Assembly: GCA_900316585.1 (NCBI GenBank)
Contig: ONDM01000012.1
Span: 44,686 to 108,685 of the forward strand
Length of the DNA: 64,000 bases
Direction of reading: 5' to 3'
Origin: an uncultured Prevotellaceae bacterium
Lineage (GTDB): Bacteria; Bacteroidota; Bacteroidia; Bacteroidales; Bacteroidaceae
In this document: piece by piece, positions 1-7,666 of the stretch
How positions within the stretch are numbered: position 1 is the stretch's first letter
How the letters are laid out: the number at the start of each line of letters is the position of its first letter
Notes under the pieces: model-generated
What the model was told of the DNA's origin: nothing
Seen by the model: the letters and a program-made list of their open reading frames with translations, nothing else
The model's database searches: none
Made by a program: the position numbers and the translations under genes

Positions 1-1
1 T

Positions 2-1669
2 GCCACTGCCCAGGAATTTTATAGAGGTGCCGATGTGGGATGGATGACCGAGATGGAATCCCGGGGCCACAAGTGGTACAATGCAGAGGGAAAGGAAACG
101 GAATGCCTGCAGCTGATGAAAGAGTACGACATCAATGCCGTGCGGCTGCGTGTGTGGGTTGACCCTTCCAAGCACGGCAACTGGTGTAATCTGGACGATG
201 TGATAGTGAAGGCGAAGCGTGCCCAGAAGCTAGGCATGGAAATCATGCTGGACTTCCATTACAGCGACTGGTGGTGCGACCCTGCCAAACAGCCTATCCC
301 TGCTTCCTGGATGGGGCATTCCTACGAGCAGATGAAGCAAGACCTCAAGGACTATACCATCTCCGTGCTGAATGCCTTGAAGAGGGAAGGCATCACCCCT
401 AAATGGGTACAAGTGGGCAATGAAACCTCCAACGGCCTGCTGTGGAGCGTGGAAAGTGACCCTGTGACTGGCTGGGAAATCAAGGATGCGAACGGAAATA
501 CGAAGATTACCACCTCCATGGGACATTCCCGCCTGAACCCTACCCAATATGCCGGGTTCATCCGGGCAGGATATGATGCGGTAAAGGAGGCTTCTCCTTC
601 TTCCCTGGTCATTGTTCACCTGGACAATGGCTTCGACAAGGTGCTTTATGAGTGGAACCTGGGAATCCTGGCCGGCAATGGAGCCAAGTGGGATATTATC
701 GGTATGTCGCTCTATCCTCATTGGGCTCTAGAAGGCGGCAAGGAAACCGATGCCGATGAGTGTATCACACACTGCATGGAGAATATCCGTGTGGTGAGTG
801 AGAAATATAACTGCGATGTCATCATCACAGAGACAGGCTTTGAGGTGGACGAGCAGCATCCGGAGGTGATGGAGGAAGGCTACCGCCAGCTTAGTAGGGT
901 GCTTCAGGAGAGCCTGTACAGTACCAATGGGCGTTGCAAGGGCGTGTTCTACTGGGAACCAGAGTGCAAGCCTAGCCAGTACAGGCTAGGAGCCTTCACG
1001 GAAGACGGTCGCCCTACCCGGATTATGGATGCCTTCAGGGAATTCCCAGTGGAAAAGAAACTGGTGGCTCTTTCTTTCGACGATGGGCCTAACACGGTGA
1101 CCACTCCAGCCATGCTGGCTAAGCTTCACAAGCATCATGTAGTGGCTACTTTCTTTGTGATTGGCGACCAGATCACGCCGGAGTCGGAGCTGATACTGAA
1201 ACTGGAGAGCAAGCGGGGGCATGAGATTGGAAACCATTCCAAGACGCATTCTTATATGACCAAGCTAACTCCTGAGCAGATACGTGCCGAGGTGGCTTAT
1301 ACCTCACGCTTGATAGAGCGTGCCACAGGGCAGAAGGTGACATTGTTCCGCCCTCCTTATATCGATGTGAACGAAAAGCTCTATGAGAACATAGACCTGA
1401 TATTCATCTGTGGTCATGACTGCGAGGACTGGAATCCAGATGTAACACCTCAGATGCGTGCCGAGCGTGAACTGGAAAAGGTACACGATGGAAGTATCAT
1501 CTTGATGCATGATTTCCAAGGTAATCCACAGACAGTGGAGGCCATGGATATTCTCATTCCAGCCTTGAAGGAAAAAGGCTATGAGTTTGTGACCATAAGT
1601 GAACTCTTCCGAAGGAAAAAAATATTTCCCCAGAAGGGAAAAATATATACCAACGTTTTGGAAGACTAA
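2..1669 (+). CDS. Secreted GH53 endo-beta-1,4-galactanase fused to NodB-type polysaccharide deacetylase (5' truncated by window)
   Basis: The reading frame is open from the first bases (ATAQEFYRGADVGWM), so the true start and most of the signal peptide lie upstream. The N-terminal two thirds are a GH53 arabinogalactan galactanase: the acid/base Glu sits in GNETSN (about nt 419-436) and the nucleophile Glu in ITETGF (about nt 823-840). The last third is a CE4/NodB domain with all its motifs: SFDDGPN (nt 1072-1092), NHSKTH with the HxxxH metal site (about nt 1232-1250), RPPY, DCEDW and LMHDF. GH53 cuts beta-1,4-galactan of pectin side chains, and CE4 removes N- or O-acetyl groups, so the protein may de-acetylate and cut the same glycan. 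That coupling is inference. The product is probably periplasmic or at the cell surface. The domain pairing in one chain is uncommon. Confidence 0.9.
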   Translation, partial: ATAQEFYRGADVGWMTEMESRGHKWYNAEGKETECLQLMKEYDINAVRLRVWVDPSKHGNWCNLDDVIVKAKRAQKLGMEIMLDFHYSDWWCDPAKQPIPASWMGHSYEQMKQDLKDYTISVLNALKREGITPKWVQVGNETSNGLLWSVESDPVTGWEIKDANGNTKITTSMGHSRLNPTQYAGFIRAGYDAVKEASPSSLVIVHLDNGFDKVLYEWNLGILAGNGAKWDIIGMSLYPHWALEGGKETDADECITHCMENIRVVSEKYNCDVIITETGFEVDEQHPEVMEEGYRQLSRVLQESLYSTNGRCKGVFYWEPECKPSQYRLGAFTEDGRPTRIMDAFREFPVEKKLVALSFDDGPNTVTTPAMLAKLHKHHVVATFFVIGDQITPESELILKLESKRGHEIGNHSKTHSYMTKLTPEQIRAEVAYTSRLIERATGQKVTLFRPPYIDVNEKLYENIDLIFICGHDCEDWNPDVTPQMRAERELEKVHDGSIILMHDFQGNPQTVEAMDILIPALKEKGYEFVTISELFRRKKIFPQKGKIYTNVLED

Positions 1670-1709
1670 AATAGAAAAAGTCTGCTGAATCTCAGCAGAC
1701 TTTACAGGG

Positions 1710-2103
1710 TGGAGCTGGAGGGATTCGAACCCTCGTCCAAACAAGGAAACAATATGCTTTCTACATGCTTATCTCTGACTACGTTTTTCGAGCATCAGCA
1801 AGACCAGAGCCACCTACCGATACCTTAGCCTTTAAGATTTCATCCAGGCATCAAGGCCTACCTGAACTATCCCCGATTTAGCTGTGCCACTGAACCAGAG
1901 CGCTTCGGAGCAACAGCCTCTGAGTGACATCTCGTTCCAGCACCTGGTGCCGGAATAAAGCTAATCTACTATACTTCGATTAAGCAGCGAGAGCGTAGTT
2001 GTTTTCGCCAGATAATTGTTGGTAACTGATATTAAAGAGGAAATCACCGACCCTCTGCATGCTTACATACCCTTTCATCTCGCTGTCAAATCCAGTCAAC
2101 CCC
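1710..2103 (-). ncRNA. ssrA: tmRNA (transfer-messenger RNA)
   Basis: On the minus strand the 5' end GGGGTTG (2103 downward) pairs with CAGCTCC near 1711-1717 to form the 7-bp acceptor stem, followed by discriminator A at 1710. CCA is not encoded after it (CCC). The T-arm GGATTCGAACC (read on the plus strand) lies at about 1721-1731. The tag frame at 1983-2009 reads GENNYALAA and ends with TAA at 1980-1982, the usual Bacteroidales degradation tag. tmRNA rescues stalled ribosomes and marks the nascent chain for proteolysis. The length of about 394 nt is normal. Confidence 0.95.
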
Positions 2104-2117
2104 TTTTTTTGACGCTG

Positions 2118-2148
2118 CAAAGTTGCTTCTTTTTTTTCAAATAAACAA
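2118..2148 (-). promoter_or_regulatory. Promoter of tmRNA
   Basis: On the minus strand a TTG (plus-strand CAA 2146-2148) is followed after 20 bp by CAACTTTG (plus-strand 2118-2125), one mismatch from the Bacteroidetes TAnnTTTG -7 box. It lies 15 bp from the tmRNA 5' end. Confidence 0.6.
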
Positions 2149-2211
2149 CAATTTGCTCTTTCTTTTGAAAATATTGTTCAAAAAGTTTTTCTTTTTTTTT
2201 TTTTTTTTTAC

Positions 2212-2219
2212 TAGATTTG
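2212..2219 (+). promoter_or_regulatory. -7 box (TAGATTTG) of the envelope operon
   Basis: TAGATTTG matches TAnnTTTG, 78 bp before the first lipoprotein start. No clean -33 TTTG lies 19-21 bp upstream because the region is a long T tract. It probably drives the six-gene operon that follows. Confidence 0.45.
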
Positions 2220-2296
2220 TGGAAAGTTAGACCTTAAATCACTCAATGTGAAGGGAGAAAACGCAATTTAGCTAAATAATTCTAAACAATAAAGTT

Positions 2297-2689
2297 ATGA
2301 AAAAGAGTTTATTATTTATGTTTATGTTTGTGGCAGTGCTGGGTTTCTTTTCCTGTCAAAAGGACGATATAGATAATTCAGACTCTACTACCTTTGAACT
2401 TAAACTGGATAAGGACGGAATGATAAGTAGCCCTAAATGGCTGGCTGCAAAAGTTGATTCTATTGCACATTCAATGGAAAAAGTATTTTATCCTGACGTG
2501 CTGAAAATTACAGCAGGAAATGATTTTTATATCTGTATAAATAATCCTTCCGATATATTGAGTTCTTCATCAAGTAGTTCCCCATATTTATACTTTCATA
2601 AGAATGGAAAGCGTATTAATCCTTTAGATCCACTGTTGAATAAAATAAGAACTTCCACTAGCCGCAAAATTATTTGGAGTAAGCATTAA
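2297..2689 (+). CDS. Small lipoprotein, copy 1 of a tandem duplicate
   Basis: A 130-residue protein of unknown family. The N-terminus has a lysine-rich start, a hydrophobic core and FFSC, a lipobox with lipidation expected at Cys20. The body holds a WLAAKVDSIAHS segment, a predicted beta-rich stretch (DVLKITAGNDFYICI), a serine run (SSSSSSS) and a C-terminal YFHKNGKRI motif. The next gene is a close copy: the first 50 or so codons are almost identical in DNA, while the C-terminal halves differ. It opens an operon leading to a TonB-dependent receptor, so it may be a surface or periplasmic accessory. I cannot name a family or function. Confidence 0.8.
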   Translation: MKKSLLFMFMFVAVLGFFSCQKDDIDNSDSTTFELKLDKDGMISSPKWLAAKVDSIAHSMEKVFYPDVLKITAGNDFYICINNPSDILSSSSSSSPYLYFHKNGKRINPLDPLLNKIRTSTSRKIIWSKH

Positions 2690-2736
2690 GTCTTTTTTCT
2701 AATATGCAACTATTTGTAATTCTAAACAATAAAGTT

Positions 2737-3111
2737 ATGAAAAAGAGTTTATTATTTATGTTTATGTTTGTGGCAGTGCTGGGTTTCTTTTCTTGTCAAA
2801 AGGATGATATAGATAATTCAGACTCTACTACCTTTGAACTTAAACTGGATAAGAACGGAATGATTAGTAGCCCTAAATGGTTAGCTGCTAAAGTTGATTC
2901 AGTGGCACATTCATATAAGGTTGTAATGTATCCTTTCGTGTTGAAAATTACAACTAGAAGTGATTTTTATATCTATGTAACGGGTACATTTAGTTCTACA
3001 GTGAGTCAATTGTATTTTCATAAAAATGGAAAGCGTATTTATCCTTCAGATCCACTGATGGATGAGATTGCATCCTCCACAAATCGTGAGACTATATGGA
3101 GTAAGCATTAA
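2737..3111 (+). CDS. Small lipoprotein, copy 2 of a tandem duplicate
   Basis: A 124-residue paralog of the preceding gene, 47 bp downstream. The ATG at 2737 is chosen because it and its leader (TCTAAACAATAAAGTT) repeat exactly the start region of copy 1; an earlier in-frame ATG at 2704 would add residues before the signal peptide. The lipobox FFSC is kept. The C-terminal half keeps the YFHKNGKRI motif and the IWSKH ending but has lost the serine run and differs around residues 55-85 (YKVVMYPFVLKITTRSDFY). Sequence divergence limited to the presumed exposed half suggests either functional split or gene conversion of the 5' half. Confidence 0.8.
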   Translation: MKKSLLFMFMFVAVLGFFSCQKDDIDNSDSTTFELKLDKNGMISSPKWLAAKVDSVAHSYKVVMYPFVLKITTRSDFYIYVTGTFSSTVSQLYFHKNGKRIYPSDPLMDEIASSTNRETIWSKH

Positions 3112-3123
3112 GTCTTTCCAATA

Positions 3124-3798
3124 ATGAAAAGCAGTCTGTTACTATTCTCGTTTTTAGTCTGTTCTCTCTTACCCTGTATGGGGCAGACCAGGCAGGAACT
3201 GGAAACCCGATACGTTTCCGTGATGGGTGACTATGCCCGTCTTTATATAGGAAAAGTAGAGGTTCCCTACGATACACAGCTTTACAAGACTCTGCCTTAC
3301 TTAAATGAGGACGGCTCTTTCCATGTAGGTGCTGTAGGCACGGAGGAACTGGTCTATCCTGAGGTAGCCCTCAGATTTGACGTGTACCTGAACCAACTGG
3401 TGGTAGAGTCTCCCCATTCCCATGTCAGGGTGGTGCCAAGGAAGGAGAATGTACAATTCTTTACCTTGGAAGGGCAGAGATTTGTGAACTGCAACGGGAC
3501 CTTCGTACGGGAGGAATATGCGGGAAAAAAGCTCAGCCTTTTTACTTATATCTATAAGGAACAGGACTATCCAGATATTCAGCAGGCCAGGAAAAGGGTG
3601 CAGTTCAAGTCGAAGTGGGCCCTGTGGCTGGTTCAAGACGGGAAGGTAAAGACTGTAAAGAGCCTAAGCGACTTACAAGCTCTTTTCCCTGCCAGGAGTC
3701 AGGAAGTCAAGCGGTTTGCCGATGAGAAGAAACTGAAGTTCAATGCCAAGAACCGCATAAATTCCGTGAAATCTATCGTTGAATTCTTAGACTCGTAG
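3124..3798 (+). CDS. Secreted protein of unknown function
   Basis: A 224-residue protein with a clear signal peptide (MKSSLLLFSFLVCSLLPCMG, then QTRQ). No family is recognised. The mature part looks beta-rich (ARLYIGKVEVPYDT, FDVYLNQLVVES, VRVVPRKENVQFF) and ends in a basic helical tail (ARSQEVKRFADEKKLKFN) resembling the tails of other Bacteroidales proteins encoded next to TonB-dependent receptors. It starts 12 bp after the second lipoprotein and stops 3 bp before the receptor gene, so it is almost surely co-transcribed and likely works in the same periplasmic or outer-membrane assembly. Confidence 0.75.
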   Translation: MKSSLLLFSFLVCSLLPCMGQTRQELETRYVSVMGDYARLYIGKVEVPYDTQLYKTLPYLNEDGSFHVGAVGTEELVYPEVALRFDVYLNQLVVESPHSHVRVVPRKENVQFFTLEGQRFVNCNGTFVREEYAGKKLSLFTYIYKEQDYPDIQQARKRVQFKSKWALWLVQDGKVKTVKSLSDLQALFPARSQEVKRFADEKKLKFNAKNRINSVKSIVEFLDS

Positions 3799-3801
3799 TG
3801 T

Positions 3802-6522
3802 ATGCGAAAAGTCATCCTATTTTTACTTTGCCTCTGGCCTGCCATGCATGCCTCTGCTCAAGAAAAGGCAGACAGCATCTACTTGTCGCAGTTGATTCGG
3901 GAAATCCAGTCCCATACCAGCCTGCAGGTGTATAGTGTGGCTCCAGATACGCTGAAAGTGCTGAAGACCACCGACTACTCTTTGGATGGAATACGCCGTT
4001 CTGTGCAGGGAACCTCCGTTCAGGTAACGGTTCTGCAGGATAATCTTTTCTTCTCCCAAGGGCAACCCCTTTCTACAGAACTGGCAGCCTTCCAGCAGAA
4101 CACAAACCCTGATTCAAAGGCTTATCTTCCTGTAGTCATAGCCAGCAATGAGAATCAGATTTATGAGGTAGGGTCTAAGATACAGTCTGCTAGTCCAGAG
4201 CGAGTCACCCTGCAAGGTCAGGTGTACAATTTCCGCACAGGAGCCCCTGTGGGAGGCGTGCAGATTCTCAGCAGAGAACCTTGGAATACAGCGTTGACAG
4301 GCAGTGACGGAACCTTTACCATAGAACTTCCGGCAGGTTACCGTGTGCTGGAGCTGGAAGGAATAGACATTCAGAAAACGCAACGGAAATTTCAGTTGCA
4401 TGCCGATGGAGTGGTTCGTATAGAACTGGATGAAGACAAACACCTGCTGGAAGAAATCGTCGTGCTGGCCGGTCGGGTAAACCAGGTTCACAGCACCCAG
4501 ATAGGTGTGGAGAAGTTCAATCCTATCCTGCTCAAGAATATCCCGTCGGCCCTGGGCGAGGCAGATGTGCTGAAGATGCTTCAGACCCTTCCGGGAGTAA
4601 AGACCGTGGGAGAGGCCAGCAACGGATTCAACGTGCGAGGCGGTGCCACAGACCAGAACCTGATTCTCTTTAACAACGGAACCATCTTTAACCCGAACCA
4701 CATGTTCGGGCTGTTCACGGCTTTCAACTCCGACATGGTGAATGAGGCAGAGCTCTACAAGAGCAGCATCCCTGCCCGGTATGGCGGAAGAATATCCTCT
4801 GTACTGAACATCAGCAGCAAGGAAGGGAACAAGGAGAAGGCAACCGGAGCAGCTAGCATAGGCCTCCTTACTGCCAAGCTGAATCTGGAACTGCCTCTGG
4901 TGAAGAATAAACTCTCCCTCCAGCTGAACGGACGAATGACCTACAGCGACTGGATGCTGAAACATATCCCTGAAAAGAGCGGATACCGGAACGGTAAGGC
5001 CGGTTTCTATGATATGGGAGGCGTGCTGAGCTGGAATATCAACGAGCGAAACAAGTTCAATGTGTATGGATACTACAGCCATGACCACTTCTCATTTATG
5101 GAGAAAGGGAAGTATGGCTATACCAACATGAATTTCTCTGGTGAATGGAAATCATTCTTCAGTGATTCTTTCTCCGGGGAATTCTCGGCAGGTTATGATC
5201 ACTACGACTATTACAATGACGAGGGCCGGGGGAACGACAGCCCTTCTTCCACATACTCCGATTATTCTTCCTACAGGCTCTCCTATGCCATTCATCAGGT
5301 GTTCGGGAAAGCCCATTTCAACTGGCAGGCCAATGACCAGCATCAGGTGAATTTCGGTCTGAACGTGAACTTCGACAATGTTCACAGCGGAAAAATGGAA
5401 CCCCTGGCAGCCCTCTCCATGGTAGAACCATGGGAGTTGGAATGGGACAATGCCTTAGAGTCGGCTCTTTATCTAAGCGACCTTTATGACATCACTCCAG
5501 AGTGGAGTGTGGAAGGTGGCATTCGTCTCAGTATGTTTAATGTGCTGGGCCCAAGGCATGTGAACACTTACGAGGAGGGAAGTCTTCCTAGCGTAGAAAC
5601 GCTGGTGGAGAGTACGCTGAAAGACGGAATCATCAAGACTTACATGGGCCCGGAGTTCCGCCTTTCCACCCGTTACCGCTTGAAGGAGAACCTGAGCGTG
5701 AAGGCTGGCTTTAATACCATGCAGCAGTATTTCCACAAGGTTTCCAATACCAGCATCATGTCGCCTACCGATATCTGGAAACTGAGCGATGCCAACATCA
5801 AGCCTCAGAAAGGCTGGCAGGTGGCACTGGGCCTCTATCACGAGAGTCCTCGCCGAACCTGGGAATACTCCCTGGAAGCTTATTATAAGCAGCTGAACAA
5901 CTATCTGGATTACAGAAACGGGGCAGAACTGCTCATGAATGACCATCTGGAAACAGACGTAATCTTCACGGAAGGTTATGCCTACGGTATAGAGCTTCAA
6001 GCCAAGAAAATGTTTGGAAACCTCACCGGGTGGGCCAGCTACAGCTATTCCAGAACGTTCATCCGGCAGAATGACCCCAGGGTGACAAATCCGGTAAATG
6101 GTGGGAAGTGGTATCCTACGGAGTACGACCGTCCACATGAGTTCAAGCTAACGGGCAACTATAAGTTTACCCAGCGGTTCAGCATATCGGCCAACTTGGA
6201 CTATAGTAGTGGCCGCCCTACAACCATTCCAGCCGGGCAGTATTATGACCGGCGACAGATGAGGTGGCTTCCATACTACATAGACCGCAACAGCTATCGT
6301 ATTCCAGACTACCTGCGCTTGGATTTATCCCTGAATCTGGAGCAGGGGCATCATCGGACTCGATGGCTGCATACCAGCTATAGCTTAGGTGTCTATAATG
6401 CCTTGGCACGCAGGAATGTGTATAATGTGTACTATGTGGTGGAAAATGGTGCCATCAAGGGTTACCAACTCTCCATCTTCGGCACCGCCATTCCTTACCT
6501 TACTGTTAATCTTAATTTCTGA
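3802..6522 (+). CDS. TonB-dependent outer-membrane receptor with STN-like and carboxypeptidase-regulatory-like domains
   Basis: A 906-residue protein with a signal peptide ending ASAQ (residue 20). Residues 25-88 resemble an STN (secretin/TonB short N-terminal) domain. Residues 133-210 are a CarboxypepD_reg-like beta sandwich (VTLQGQVYNFRTGAPVGGV...GSDGTFTIEL). Residues 240-340 are the plug (DVLKMLQTLPGVKTV, FNVRGGATDQNLILFN, PARYGGRISSVLNI), followed by a 22-strand barrel ending in aromatic LTVNLNF. STN-bearing receptors often signal to anti-sigma factors, but none is encoded nearby. The DUF4249 partner follows after 5 bp, as is usual for this receptor subclass. The substrate is unknown. Confidence 0.93.
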   Translation: MRKVILFLLCLWPAMHASAQEKADSIYLSQLIREIQSHTSLQVYSVAPDTLKVLKTTDYSLDGIRRSVQGTSVQVTVLQDNLFFSQGQPLSTELAAFQQNTNPDSKAYLPVVIASNENQIYEVGSKIQSASPERVTLQGQVYNFRTGAPVGGVQILSREPWNTALTGSDGTFTIELPAGYRVLELEGIDIQKTQRKFQLHADGVVRIELDEDKHLLEEIVVLAGRVNQVHSTQIGVEKFNPILLKNIPSALGEADVLKMLQTLPGVKTVGEASNGFNVRGGATDQNLILFNNGTIFNPNHMFGLFTAFNSDMVNEAELYKSSIPARYGGRISSVLNISSKEGNKEKATGAASIGLLTAKLNLELPLVKNKLSLQLNGRMTYSDWMLKHIPEKSGYRNGKAGFYDMGGVLSWNINERNKFNVYGYYSHDHFSFMEKGKYGYTNMNFSGEWKSFFSDSFSGEFSAGYDHYDYYNDEGRGNDSPSSTYSDYSSYRLSYAIHQVFGKAHFNWQANDQHQVNFGLNVNFDNVHSGKMEPLAALSMVEPWELEWDNALESALYLSDLYDITPEWSVEGGIRLSMFNVLGPRHVNTYEEGSLPSVETLVESTLKDGIIKTYMGPEFRLSTRYRLKENLSVKAGFNTMQQYFHKVSNTSIMSPTDIWKLSDANIKPQKGWQVALGLYHESPRRTWEYSLEAYYKQLNNYLDYRNGAELLMNDHLETDVIFTEGYAYGIELQAKKMFGNLTGWASYSYSRTFIRQNDPRVTNPVNGGKWYPTEYDRPHEFKLTGNYKFTQRFSISANLDYSSGRPTTIPAGQYYDRRQMRWLPYYIDRNSYRIPDYLRLDLSLNLEQGHHRTRWLHTSYSLGVYNALARRNVYNVYYVVENGAIKGYQLSIFGTAIPYLTVNLNF

Positions 6523-6527
6523 GCTCC

Positions 6528-7655
6528 ATGAAGAAGATCATATCTATAGTTGGAATGTTGGCACTGCTGCTGGGTTCATGCATTGAAGAATTTAACGCCC
6601 AACTGCCAGAAGGCGAGGATAACATATTGGTGGTGGATGGTTCCATTATCGGCGATAGCCTCTGTACTTTCTACCTGAGCCGGAGTGTGGCGGTAGGTGA
6701 AGGGAATGCATTCAAAGGGGAAATGTCGGCCTCCGTAAAAGTTTTAGGCTCCGATGGGACAGAGTGGCCTGGAACCTTAGAGGGGGAAGGTGTTTATCAG
6801 GTTCAGGTAGGTACATTGACCCCTGGCGTGTCTTATCAACTTCAGATTCAGTCTAAAGGGCTGACCTATACCTCTCATCCTCAAACACCCCTGGAAACCC
6901 CTCAGCTGGCAGATTCCCTGTTGGTGAGAGAAAATGAAGCAAAAGAAGAGGCGAGTATGCTTCTTTACCTTACCATGCGTGGATCAAGTAACGCCTATTA
7001 CCGCATTTCCTATCTTCAAGACTGGGAGATACGGGCTGTATGGAAGGCCGATGTGGAATATGACCGGAATACAAAGGAGATAGTTCCAGTGACCCTGCCT
7101 ATATACAGGGGTTGGAAGAGTGATTATGCAGATAATCCATACCTTTTAGCTGCGGATAAATATGGGTCGGGCTCCAATTTCCCCATAGAGCTTTATCGTA
7201 TTTCATTACGGCAGGATAATCTGTCTTATCGCCACTGTACCAGTGTACTGCTGCGTGCCATCTCTAAGGAGGAATATGAATATGAGAAGATTCGCAGTCA
7301 GATTAGCAGTGAAATGGGTGGCCTTTTCACTCCTCAGCCTTCGGAACTTCCTACAAACATTACCTGCAGTGATCCTTCGGTCAAGGTGATAGGCTATGTA
7401 GGTGTATCTAAAAATGTGGCATTAAGTAGATTCTACATTAATACTACGAAGGTAAACTGTATATATAATATAAATAATTATGAAAGATGTGAGGCACATC
7501 CCATGAGTTATTATGAGGCAAATAGTTATGATGTGATGTATAACTGGGGGTATAGGCTCGTAGGAAGTTCCAAGCTCTGGGCACGGGGTAGTTGTGTAGA
7601 TGTACGTCTCAATCAGGCTACACTGGAGGAACCAGCGTGGTGGCAGGAAGAATAA
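6528..7655 (+). CDS. DUF4249 domain lipoprotein
   Basis: A 375-residue protein with a lipobox LLGSC (Cys17). The sequence EEFNAQLPEGEDNILVVDGSI...CTFYLSRS...V.VLGSDG is the standard opening of the DUF4249 family: an Ig/CNA-like domain followed by a larger beta domain. The family is restricted to Bacteroidetes and nearly always sits directly downstream of a TonB-dependent receptor of the type seen here. It probably forms a surface-exposed or periplasmic lid or substrate-binding partner. The role is inferred from context only. Confidence 0.88.
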   Translation: MKKIISIVGMLALLLGSCIEEFNAQLPEGEDNILVVDGSIIGDSLCTFYLSRSVAVGEGNAFKGEMSASVKVLGSDGTEWPGTLEGEGVYQVQVGTLTPGVSYQLQIQSKGLTYTSHPQTPLETPQLADSLLVRENEAKEEASMLLYLTMRGSSNAYYRISYLQDWEIRAVWKADVEYDRNTKEIVPVTLPIYRGWKSDYADNPYLLAADKYGSGSNFPIELYRISLRQDNLSYRHCTSVLLRAISKEEYEYEKIRSQISSEMGGLFTPQPSELPTNITCSDPSVKVIGYVGVSKNVALSRFYINTTKVNCIYNINNYERCEAHPMSYYEANSYDVMYNWGYRLVGSSKLWARGSCVDVRLNQATLEEPAWWQEE

Positions 7656-7666
7656 AACAGAATGTT

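Noticed and set aside
4114..5088. Long minus-strand frame opposite the TonB-dependent receptor
   Set aside because: It is a shadow of the receptor gene, with no promoter, no family-like motifs and no neighbouring minus-strand genes.
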